Shown one piece after another: positions 26,353 to 34,231 of a stretch of DNA of 64,000 bases. The first letter of the stretch is position 1. Every line of letters begins with the position of its first letter. Under the pieces are notes generated by a model. It saw only the letters and a list, made by a program, of their open reading frames with translations, was not told where the DNA came from and did not search any database. Made by a program: the position numbers and the translations under genes. Origin of the DNA: Vibrio coralliilyticus ATCC BAA-450 (lineage in GTDB: Bacteria; Pseudomonadota; Gammaproteobacteria; Enterobacterales; Vibrionaceae); assembly GCF_000176135.1 (NCBI RefSeq), contig NZ_ACZN01000017.1, positions 682,001-746,000 on the forward strand. The letters run 5' to 3'.

Positions 26353-28104
26353 ATGTCAGACTTAAACTTACTGCGTTACTATTCCCGACTAGAACCACTA
26401 GGTGTTGGCGAAGAAATCAAAACGTCTCTGCCGCAGGTGGCTGAACTCTTGTTTACCAGCCCTCGTCATGCGAGAAATTTGCTCAACCAGATGCAGCAAC
26501 TTGAATGGTTGGAATGGTCACCTAAGGTAGGCAGGAACCAACGTTCCGGTTTGCTGCTCAACCTTCCGCTGGATGAACTGAAATCTCAGCTGGCTGCCAA
26601 ACGTATTCTGGAAGGGAAGTACGAGAAAGCACTGAGCATTCTCGATGATGATGAAACTGCATTTGGCCGCTTGCTACAAAGCACATCGGGTGCATCACTC
26701 AGAGAGGGATTACTTCATATTCAGTTGACCTATAAACGTCCTTTTGAACGCTTAGTGCCTCATCAATTGCAGCGTTCCAGTGAGCGATACTTACTGCGCC
26801 AGATTTATTGCTGCTTGGTAAGCAGTGACTCCGAAGGCAATTTAGAACCTCAACTCGCACATCATTGGCAATACGATGAGACTCACTATCAATGGACGTT
26901 TTATCTCAGGCCTGCCCTCACATTTCACAATGGCGCAGCGATAGACGCAGACAGTATTGTCAGCCTGTTTGCCAAACTCTCCACTCTAGCCAACTATCAG
27001 AGTGAACTCTCTCATCTAGTCAGCGTGACGTCTCCGATGGCGAACAAGGTCGTGTTCCAGCTTTCAGAACCCGACCAAGGTTTTGGCGGCCTTATCTCTG
27101 GCGTGAAGTATGCGATTCAACCAACCAGTCAAGTCAACAATGCCCACAGTTACGCGGTGACTGGTTCTGGCCCTTTTCAGGTAAGTGAACATTCACAAAC
27201 TCGCCTTTGTCTGGAAGCCTTCGAGCGCTACTATGGCTGCCGCGCATTAACCGATCAAGTCACTATCTGGAAGCTTGATGAGAGTGAATTGGCCAACAAA
27301 CAGATTCAGACTAACCAACCCGGCGCTCAGGAAAGCAGCGAGTGCAATTATTACCTCTCTCATGCGGTGGACGTGAAAGTACGCAATGATACTCAGCAAT
27401 CTCGTATTGAAGATGGCTGTATGTTCATACTGTTCAACCAGATTGCCTCCACCACTCTTAATGATGCTCAGCGGCGCTACCTGTCTTCACATTTAAGCCC
27501 ATCTCGTGTTTTTGAACAGCTCAAATCGAGTCAGACACTGTTTGGCTGCGAAATCGCGCAGAACATGCTGCCGATGTGGCATCCAGTCATTCGCCCAGAG
27601 GCGTCCAGTATAGAATTACCAAAGCAACTCGATATTGCCGTTTATGATTACACTGTGCTGAGAAATTGCGCGTTTGCTGTCAAAGCGATATTGGCGAAAC
27701 TGGGCGTAAAAGTTGAGGTTAATACCTATTCTTATCGAGAGCTCAATGAGCTTGCCCAAAATCAACAGCTCAACGAGTCCATGATCATCACTAATATCAA
27801 TCTGGATGATAACCGACACGCTTCCGCGTTCAACAGCCTGTATCACAACCCGGTTCTGCAAAGCTGCATTGGTGAAGAATCTAAACAATGGCTCACTCAA
27901 TCACTCACAACACTTCGAACGCAAACTCCTTTAAATCAATACCTTGATGCTCTGGAACCGATCGCTTCAGCCCTGATTAATCAGTACTGGCTAACACCAC
28001 TTTTCCATCATCGCCAGACACTGCGTTTCCACGGTGTACTCAAAGATGTAGAGCTGACCAATTGGGGTTGGCCTGACATAAGAAATGTTTGGTCGACGGA
28101 TTAA
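26353..28104 (+). CDS. SgrR family transcriptional regulator
   Basis: The ATG at 26353 has a TGAGGG ribosome site; a longer frame starting 30 nt earlier lacks one. The ~583-residue protein has an N-terminal winged-helix domain (about 1-115, with SPRHARNLLNQMQQLEWLEW as the recognition region). The rest is an extracellular-solute-binding type-5 fold (LEPQLAHHWQYDETHYQWTFYLRPALTFHNG, then a typical middle and end). SgrR of E. coli uses such a domain to sense a small metabolite and activates sgrS. Here it lies just upstream of a betaine/choline-type ABC transporter, on the same strand but separated by a terminator. It may sense the transported osmolyte or a related compound (inference). Confidence 0.85.
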   Translation: MSDLNLLRYYSRLEPLGVGEEIKTSLPQVAELLFTSPRHARNLLNQMQQLEWLEWSPKVGRNQRSGLLLNLPLDELKSQLAAKRILEGKYEKALSILDDDETAFGRLLQSTSGASLREGLLHIQLTYKRPFERLVPHQLQRSSERYLLRQIYCCLVSSDSEGNLEPQLAHHWQYDETHYQWTFYLRPALTFHNGAAIDADSIVSLFAKLSTLANYQSELSHLVSVTSPMANKVVFQLSEPDQGFGGLISGVKYAIQPTSQVNNAHSYAVTGSGPFQVSEHSQTRLCLEAFERYYGCRALTDQVTIWKLDESELANKQIQTNQPGAQESSECNYYLSHAVDVKVRNDTQQSRIEDGCMFILFNQIASTTLNDAQRRYLSSHLSPSRVFEQLKSSQTLFGCEIAQNMLPMWHPVIRPEASSIELPKQLDIAVYDYTVLRNCAFAVKAILAKLGVKVEVNTYSYRELNELAQNQQLNESMIITNINLDDNRHASAFNSLYHNPVLQSCIGEESKQWLTQSLTTLRTQTPLNQYLDALEPIASALINQYWLTPLFHHRQTLRFHGVLKDVELTNWGWPDIRNVWSTD

Positions 28105-28140
28105 ACAAAATTCGTTTGTACTCTTATGTTTAGCACTCTA

Positions 28141-28170
28141 AGGGAATGTTTTAGAAAAACATTCCCTTTT
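28141..28170 (+). terminator. Terminator after the SgrR-like gene
   Basis: An 11-bp perfect stem (AGGGAATGTTT / AAACATTCCCT) with loop TAGAA is followed by TTT. Confidence 0.85.
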
Positions 28171-28296
28171 GCTTTAAAAATCGACCTTTTGCAGCCAAAA
28201 CCAATATCTCACTTCTAAAAACTAATAAAATAATAATTTGAACACTAAATAAATATTTATTACTCTGTGCTTGTATACTTCAGAAAGGATTTCGAA

Positions 28297-29295
28297 ATGA
28301 AATACACAACTGCAGCGTTAGCCTTAATCGCCGCTAACGCAGCCTTTACCTCTCAAGCTGTTGCAAGTGAATGTGGCAAGGTGACCATCGCTGATATGAA
28401 CTGGAACTCTGCCAGTCTGATCGCCAACATCGACCGCTTCATTTTGGAACACGGTTACGATTGTGAAGCCGAGTTAATTCCTGGTGATACCATGCCAACC
28501 GGCACATCTATGATTGAGAAAGGTCAACCAGATGTCGCTCCTGAGCTATGGAGTAACAGCCTGAAAGATGCACTCGATAAAGGTGTAGAGGAGAAGCGAC
28601 TCCGCTATGCAGGGCGATCACTAGTTGATGGTGGTGAAGAAGGGTTTTGGGTTCCGTCCTATCTGGTCAAACAATATCCTGAAATGAAGACCATTGATGG
28701 TGTTATCAAGCACGCCAACTTGTTTGAACATCCTGAAGATCCAGAGAAATCTGCATTCTACAGCTGCCCAGCGGGTTGGAACTGTCAAATTAGTGCAGGT
28801 AACCTGTTTAAAGCACTAAAACTTGATAATTCAGGTTTCGTTATCGTCGATCCGGGCTCAAGTGCGGGCCTCTCAGGTGCAATTGCAAAAGCTTACGAGC
28901 GAGAAGAGCCATGGTTTGGTTACTACTGGGCTCCAACTGCTGTGTTAGGTAAATACGACATGGTCAAAGTCGATTTTGGCAGCGGCGTCGATGAAAAAGA
29001 ATTCATCGCCTGTACCACGAATGCAGACTGTGAAGCGCCTAAAGCCACTATGTACCCACCATCACCTGTACACACAATTACAACTGAAGCATTCGCGACT
29101 CGAGCGCCAGATGCTTATCAATACTTTACCAAACGTGGTTTCACTAACGCTGATATGAACCAACTGCTTGCGTGGATGGAAGACAATCAAGCGGATGGTG
29201 AAGAAACCATGTACTACTTCTTAGAAGATTACCCACAAATCTGGACCAAGTGGGTTTCTCAAGACGTAGCAAACAAAGTAAAAAGCGCGCTTTAA
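28297..29295 (+). CDS. Glycine betaine/choline-type ABC transporter substrate-binding protein
   Basis: The ATG at 28297 has AAAGGA upstream; a frame start 30 nt earlier is unlikely. The product is 332 residues with a signal peptide ending near SQAVASE. OpuAC-type features include IADMNWNSASLIANIDRF at the start, PDVAPELWSN, and Trp-rich pocket positions such as GFWVPSYL and WFGYYWAPTAVLGKYDMVKV. These aromatic residues form the cation-pi cage for quaternary amines in the family. It acts in the periplasm with the permease and ATPase encoded downstream. Betaine, choline, proline betaine or a related amine are all possible. Confidence 0.88.
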   Translation: MKYTTAALALIAANAAFTSQAVASECGKVTIADMNWNSASLIANIDRFILEHGYDCEAELIPGDTMPTGTSMIEKGQPDVAPELWSNSLKDALDKGVEEKRLRYAGRSLVDGGEEGFWVPSYLVKQYPEMKTIDGVIKHANLFEHPEDPEKSAFYSCPAGWNCQISAGNLFKALKLDNSGFVIVDPGSSAGLSGAIAKAYEREEPWFGYYWAPTAVLGKYDMVKVDFGSGVDEKEFIACTTNADCEAPKATMYPPSPVHTITTEAFATRAPDAYQYFTKRGFTNADMNQLLAWMEDNQADGEETMYYFLEDYPQIWTKWVSQDVANKVKSAL

Positions 29296-29321
29296 CAAAC
29301 GTTAGGCGCGTATGAAGTACT

Positions 29322-29350
29322 CCAAAGCCAGCACTGTCTGGCTTTGGTTT
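29322..29350 (+). terminator. Intercistronic hairpin between binding-protein and permease genes
   Basis: A perfect 10-bp stem (CCAAAGCCAG / CTGGCTTTGG) with loop CACTGT and a short T-run lies within the operon. It probably lowers expression of the membrane components relative to the binding protein, by partial termination or mRNA stabilisation. Confidence 0.65.
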
Positions 29351-29363
29351 TAAAAGGAATTAA

Positions 29364-30266
29364 ATGATGTCTGCAGAAAACTGGTTTAACAGCTTTCCTG
29401 AAATGGAACGCTCTGATTTAAGAGCTATCCGAAAAAGCCTCGATGGCGCTTACCGAGAGTTCTCCCGAGAATACGGAGAATTTATTGAATCCCTCTTTGA
29501 CCCACTACTCTCATTTCTCATCTGGTTTGAGAAGCTTCTTCTTTCGACGCCTTGGGTCATTGTACTTGCTATCTGTACTGGTCTCGTTTTTCTCGCCAGT
29601 CGCTCATGGAAACTGACTTTAGGCTGTTTTGTCTCTTTGATCTTCATCGGATACTTCGGTATGTGGGAAGACACCATGCGCACCCTAAGCATCATTACCG
29701 TCTGTACCATGCTCTCCATCGCACTCGGAATACCGATTGGTATTGCAATGGCGCGTTCTGACCGCATTCAATCCGCTGTGACTCCTATGTTGGATATCAT
29801 GCAGACCATGCCTGCGTTCGTCTACTTGATACCTGTAGTGATGCTGCTGGGCATAGGTAAGATTCCGGGCCTAATTGCAGTTGTAATTTACGCTATTCCA
29901 CCAGTCATTCGTCTAACCAACCTCGGTATCCGTCTGGTCGATAAAGAAGTGCTGGAAGCGGCCACCGCTTTTGGTGCCAGCGCCAAACAGAGACTATGGG
30001 GAGTCCAGCTTCCGCTTGCTATGCCAACCATCATGGCTGGAATTAACCAAACTATCATGATGTCTCTATCTATGGTGGTTATCGCGTCGATGATCGGTGT
30101 GAAAGGTTTGGGCCAGCCTGTACTTAAATCTATTACCAACCAATACTTTACTTTAGGTCTACTTAACGGATTTGCCATTGTAGCCTTAGCCATTTTGTTT
30201 GACCGAGCATCTCAAGCCTACGCAAAACGTACTCAAGCTCACTTAGGAGACATGAAGCATGACTAA
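29364..30266 (+). CDS. Betaine-type ABC transporter permease
   Basis: The 300-residue ProW/OpuAB-like permease has an N-terminal helical extension of about 65 residues, then membrane helices. The EAA loop region is EAATAFGASAKQRLWGVQLPLAMPTIMAGI, the contact site for the ATPase. GIPIGIAMARSD and MPAFVYLIPVVMLLGIGKIPG are typical of the family. An AAAAGGA ribosome site precedes the double ATG. It overlaps the ATPase gene by 8 nt. Confidence 0.9.
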   Translation: MMSAENWFNSFPEMERSDLRAIRKSLDGAYREFSREYGEFIESLFDPLLSFLIWFEKLLLSTPWVIVLAICTGLVFLASRSWKLTLGCFVSLIFIGYFGMWEDTMRTLSIITVCTMLSIALGIPIGIAMARSDRIQSAVTPMLDIMQTMPAFVYLIPVVMLLGIGKIPGLIAVVIYAIPPVIRLTNLGIRLVDKEVLEAATAFGASAKQRLWGVQLPLAMPTIMAGINQTIMMSLSMVVIASMIGVKGLGQPVLKSITNQYFTLGLLNGFAIVALAILFDRASQAYAKRTQAHLGDMKHD

Positions 30267-31482
30267 ACCTCTTATTGAAATTAGTGGCTTGTATAAAGTA
30301 TTCGGGCGCAAACCTAAGTCTGTGATGGAACGTGTCAAAGCCGGTGAAAGCAAAGACAAAGTGCTTGCAGATACTGGTCACACGGTCGGCCTCAAAGATA
30401 TCAACTTGCAGATCAACAAAGGTGAGATCTTCGTTATCATGGGCCTTTCTGGCTCAGGTAAATCGACATTAATACGTCACTTTAACCGCCTTATCGACCC
30501 AACAGAAGGACAAATTCTGGTCGAAGGCACAGACGTGATGCAGCTCAATCAGAAAGAACTGGAAGAGTTTCGTCGTCATAAAATGTCGATGGTTTTTCAG
30601 CGCTTCGGCTTGTTGCCACACAGAACAGTAGTGGAAAATGTTTCCTACGGCCTTGAAGTTCAAGGGGTTGAGAAAGCTCAAAGACAAAGCAAAGCCGAAC
30701 AATGGTTGGAAACCGTTGGGTTGAAAGGGTATGAGAATCAATATCCAGCTCAACTGTCTGGCGGTCAGCAGCAACGAGTTGGTCTCGCACGGGCTCTATG
30801 TACGGATGCAGAAATCTTATTGATGGATGAAGCCTTTTCTGCACTCGATCCTTTGATCCGCAGCGAAATGCAAGATCAGCTGATTGAGTTACAAGAGAAA
30901 CTTCACAAGACCATCGTATTCATCACTCACGATCTCGATGAAGCACTTCGTCTCGGTGATCGCATCGCCATTCTAAAAGACGGCTTATTGGTTCAGCAGG
31001 GTACACCTGACGAAATCCTACTTCACCCAGCCGATGAATACGTTGAAGCTTTCGTCAAAGACGTGAACCGCGCGCGAGCATTAACTGTAGAGACAGTGAT
31101 GCAACCACCAGCGTATCGTATCTCAGCAACCAACATCCAAGAAGCGATCAAACAAATGAAAGGCATCAGGCAGGACTATGCTTACCATGTCACGGATGAG
31201 GGTTATCAAGGCGTTGTCACCAAAGAAAGCCTACTGGATGCAGCGAAAGACACTTCCAGTGAAGAGTTTAACGAAGGGATTTACGAAGAGGTCCCTTCCA
31301 TTTCTCCAGATGCTGCTATCGAAGAAGTACTGATGGACAGCATCTCTTGTGATTACTCACTACCAGTTGTTGATGATGAAGGTAATTTGCAAGGCGAGTT
31401 GGAACGAAGTGCCGTTGCAGAGATTTTCTCAGATCAAGTGGAGGAAGATTCCCCAGCCCCAAAGTTGGATAAAGTCTCCTAG
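30259..31482 (+). CDS. Betaine-type ABC transporter ATP-binding protein with CBS domains
   Basis: The 407-residue ProV/OpuAA-like ATPase has Walker A in GLSGSGKST, a Q-loop in MVFQRFGLLPHRTV, the signature LSGGQQQRV, Walker B in ILLMDEAFSALDP, and the His switch in VFITHDLDEA. A C-terminal pair of CBS domains (about residues 275-390) could sense ionic strength or nucleotide, as in OpuA. The N-terminal segment with VFGRKPKSVMERVKAG is typical of this subfamily. It is the last gene of the three-gene transporter operon. Confidence 0.92.
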   Translation: MTKPLIEISGLYKVFGRKPKSVMERVKAGESKDKVLADTGHTVGLKDINLQINKGEIFVIMGLSGSGKSTLIRHFNRLIDPTEGQILVEGTDVMQLNQKELEEFRRHKMSMVFQRFGLLPHRTVVENVSYGLEVQGVEKAQRQSKAEQWLETVGLKGYENQYPAQLSGGQQQRVGLARALCTDAEILLMDEAFSALDPLIRSEMQDQLIELQEKLHKTIVFITHDLDEALRLGDRIAILKDGLLVQQGTPDEILLHPADEYVEAFVKDVNRARALTVETVMQPPAYRISATNIQEAIKQMKGIRQDYAYHVTDEGYQGVVTKESLLDAAKDTSSEEFNEGIYEEVPSISPDAAIEEVLMDSISCDYSLPVVDDEGNLQGELERSAVAEIFSDQVEEDSPAPKLDKVS

Positions 31483-31523
31483 GCTCAACGAGAGCCAAGC
31501 TGGCTCTGCAAGCACGAAGCAAG

Positions 31524-31553
31524 AACCCCGTACTATTGTGGTATGGGGTTTTG
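31524..31553 (+). terminator. Terminator after the ABC transporter operon
   Basis: A 10-bp stem with one G-T pair (AACCCCGTAC / GTATGGGGTT), a 7-nt loop and a short T-rich tail lie 41 nt past the stop. A smaller hairpin (AGAGCCA / TGGCTCT) precedes it. Confidence 0.7.
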
Positions 31554-31716
31554 TATGAATAGCCGCCCTTTCTAACACTCCTCCTTACCACAGCAAACTA
31601 TCAATCCATCTCGGCTAACTTTTCGCCATTGCTTCAAACTTTGAACATAATCACGCAGTTGCATTTGAAATCAAAAAATTAGTCCGTATTGTGTATGGGA
31701 AAGTCAAAAATACTGT

Positions 31717-32676
31717 ATGGATAAACAGGTGTTAGCCAATAAATTTCAAGTCCACTATTACTTCAACGACGATTCTCACTCGATAGATGCACTGGTGCGA
31801 CACCAGTGCGAAGCTGAGATCATCGCCATACTTTTTGAAGTTGCCACCACAATTGATGAGAACATTCAGATAGAAAGCGAAGCACATCAGGAAGGCGGTC
31901 TGCGTGACATCTGGAAAGTCGCCAACGCGAACGCTGGTATCCTTTCCGTAATTGTTGGCATTGCCTCGCTGGCTATCCCCCTTCTTCCAAAATCAGACTC
32001 CGAGCTTGAACGTTTACAAAAAGAAGAACTGCGTTTGAGCATTGAGGAACGTAAGCTGAGAATTGAAAAGCTAAAAGCGGAAGTAAAGTCTGAACGTGTC
32101 AACCCAGAAACGGTGTCAAAGGTTGCTGAAGTTGTTAACGAAAATTATAAGGTCATCACCCGACGTTCCAACCTGTTTAAGTATCTTAGTGCATACCCTA
32201 AAGTCACCAAAATTGGCATCAATGGACTCACCAAATCCGGCTCTGATGCGATGCCCGAGTCACACATCAGCAGGGCCGTTTTCAAAAAATTTGTCTTACC
32301 TTCTCACCGGCTGCCAATTCAAACCATCGACGATGCAGTCATAGAAATAGTTTCGCCAGTATTAAGGCAGGGCAACTATAGATGGAAAGGCATCTGGCAA
32401 GGACAAAACATCAGCTTTACGATGAAAGATATCAGCTTCAAACAAGATGTTCTGAGCAAACAAATCAGCTTCCAACATGGCTCTTCTATCCGCTGCGTCA
32501 TGAATATTCGCTCGAAGCTAGACCACATTGGTGAAATCGTGATCACCAGCTTTTCCGTGGAGACGGTTCTTGAACATGGTCATGGCGTAGGCTCTCATGA
32601 AACTCCGCAGGGTAGCGCCTATCATCATCGACGAAGTTTAGAGGCCGCTCAGGGCGATCTGTTTGAAACCTCTTAA
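31717..32676 (+). CDS. Orphan protein with one membrane segment and coiled coil
   Basis: I do not recognise this 319-residue protein. The N-terminal ~75 residues form a soluble domain with HSIDALVRHQCEAEIIAILFE. A single hydrophobic segment follows (AGILSVIVGIASLAIPLLP, about 83-101), then a strongly charged heptad region of about 50 residues typical of a coiled coil (from SELERLQKEELRLS onward). The C-terminal ~170 residues look like a beta-rich domain with IDDAVIEIVSPVL. There is no signal peptide. A soluble domain plus one membrane helix plus coiled coil is seen in some defence effectors and membrane scaffolds, but nothing here proves either. It is monocistronic, between terminators and lower-similarity accessory genes. 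Confidence 0.65.
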   Translation: MDKQVLANKFQVHYYFNDDSHSIDALVRHQCEAEIIAILFEVATTIDENIQIESEAHQEGGLRDIWKVANANAGILSVIVGIASLAIPLLPKSDSELERLQKEELRLSIEERKLRIEKLKAEVKSERVNPETVSKVAEVVNENYKVITRRSNLFKYLSAYPKVTKIGINGLTKSGSDAMPESHISRAVFKKFVLPSHRLPIQTIDDAVIEIVSPVLRQGNYRWKGIWQGQNISFTMKDISFKQDVLSKQISFQHGSSIRCVMNIRSKLDHIGEIVITSFSVETVLEHGHGVGSHETPQGSAYHHRRSLEAAQGDLFETS

Positions 32677-32900
32677 GAGCTGAGATAACTCAGCCTTTAC
32701 CCACCGAAGGCTTTTCTCTCCCAAAATGTGCTCTAGAAAATCAAACACATTTTCGTCTTCAATCACTGCTTAAGGCTACGTTAATCCCCATATTCACAGC
32801 GATTTGACCGCTATCTCCCAAAAACTGAACTGTATGTATACACATATTGAATTTATAAAATTAGAATCAAAACTATTCAGTCTAGTGGTAAGGAATAATA

Positions 32901-33854
32901 ATGATTGAACACTTAGAGTCAGGTATCCGAGAATTGGTTGAAGGGTTCATCGCAGCCGGAAAGCCTTGTCCTTCTGAGCAACCCATTGAAGCGAGACGTG
33001 CTGGTTATCAATCAACAGTTGAGTTGGCAGGCAAAGGCCCTGAGATGGCGCAGGTGTATATCGATATCGTTGACGGGATTACGCTCAAAATTTTCAGACC
33101 CAGCAACGCTTCTCACTTGCCGATAACGATTTACTTTCACGGAGGTTGCTTTATCAGTGGAGGCTTTGACACCCATGAACAGCAGTTGCGTCAACTCGCG
33201 GCTGAATCTAACAATGTGGTGATCAGCGTTCAATACCGATTGGCGCCAGAGCACACTTATCCTGCCGCTCACGATGATGCCTACAATGCCGTTGTCGCAA
33301 TCCGAAAAATTGGCTCGAAATATGGTGGTGATACCGAACGTATCTCCTTGGTAGGCGATAGTGCCGGCGGCCATCTCGCGTTAGTGACAGCAATGCGCCT
33401 TAAGCAAAGACAAGACTGGCTACCTGAGCGCCAGATTCTCATTTACCCAATGCTTGATCCGCACGGTTCATCGGCCAGTTACAAAGTTAATGCAACCGAC
33501 TACATCATTACCGACAAAATGCTGCTGTCTGGCTTTGATATGTATCTTGGTGATAAAAGTCCAGAGCACATTGATGCAAACCCTGAACTCAACCCGCTGT
33601 TATGTGGTGACTTTCGAGGTTTACCTCCAACTTCTATTATCACAGCAGAATTTGATCCATTAAGAGACGAAGGTGAGCTGCTTTACCGTCAGCTGTTGAA
33701 GCATGGTGTAGAAGCGCATTGTGAACGATATTTAGGTGTCATACATGGTTTTTATCAACTTTCTGCTGTCAGTCAATCAGCAGTACGTTGTATTAGTCGT
33801 ATTGCCGCCGAGCTGGCTAGCTCGACTCCAAGTACATTAACCAGAGGCCACTGA
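32901..33854 (+). CDS. Alpha/beta hydrolase, hormone-sensitive-lipase (Aes-like) family
   Basis: The 317-residue cytoplasmic esterase has a nucleophile elbow GDSAGG (Ser154), Asp in FDPLRDEG and His in VIHGFY, forming the usual triad. The oxyanion-hole motif, normally HGGG, reads HGGC (80-83), a small deviation. QYRLAPEHTYPAAHDD is a family signature. It should hydrolyse short-chain esters. It has an AAGGAA ribosome site. The 96-residue gene begins one base after its stop, so the two are co-transcribed. Confidence 0.88.
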   Translation: MIEHLESGIRELVEGFIAAGKPCPSEQPIEARRAGYQSTVELAGKGPEMAQVYIDIVDGITLKIFRPSNASHLPITIYFHGGCFISGGFDTHEQQLRQLAAESNNVVISVQYRLAPEHTYPAAHDDAYNAVVAIRKIGSKYGGDTERISLVGDSAGGHLALVTAMRLKQRQDWLPERQILIYPMLDPHGSSASYKVNATDYIITDKMLLSGFDMYLGDKSPEHIDANPELNPLLCGDFRGLPPTSIITAEFDPLRDEGELLYRQLLKHGVEAHCERYLGVIHGFYQLSAVSQSAVRCISRIAAELASSTPSTLTRGH

Positions 33855-33855
33855 C

Positions 33856-34146
33856 ATGATTGAATTGGATTACCTGGTTCAAGTCACTAAGCTACCGAGC
33901 GATCTACAGAGTGCTTCTGGGGATGTGAATCACCATCTGTACGACACCTATGAAATTTATCAACGTGTCATCGATTCTAACTTGCTGTGGCGAGTCTGGT
34001 TAATTGACGAATACGATCAGGTGTGGCTTGAAGTTAATTTCATCAACTCTGACGGTGAGGCAGAGTTTCACACCATTATGATCGATGAAGGCACCTACCA
34101 CAAAGTGGACTTTGATCGTTACCAAGCGCTAGATAAGCTTGAGTAG
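33856..34146 (+). CDS. Small hypothetical protein coupled to the esterase gene
   Basis: The 96-residue acidic cytoplasmic protein shows no motif I recognise. The composition suggests an alpha/beta fold (LWRVWLIDEYDQVWLEVNFI as adjacent strands). The ATG is one base after the esterase stop, so translation is probably coupled and the two may share a process. It ends before a strong bidirectional terminator. Confidence 0.6.
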   Translation: MIELDYLVQVTKLPSDLQSASGDVNHHLYDTYEIYQRVIDSNLLWRVWLIDEYDQVWLEVNFINSDGEAEFHTIMIDEGTYHKVDFDRYQALDKLE

Positions 34147-34175
34147 ATGTACCGAAACCAGTAAATGATAAGAAC

Positions 34176-34208
34176 AAAAACGCATCACCGACTGGGTGAT
34201 GCGTTTTT
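34176..34208. terminator. Strong bidirectional terminator
   Basis: A perfect 14-bp stem with A-run/T-run ends (AAAAACGCATCACC / GGTGATGCGTTTTT) and a 5-nt loop. It sits between the convergent 96-residue gene and the C80-like protease gene. Confidence 0.93.
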
Positions 34209-34231
34209 ATTTTTCCTTTGTTTACGAACGT

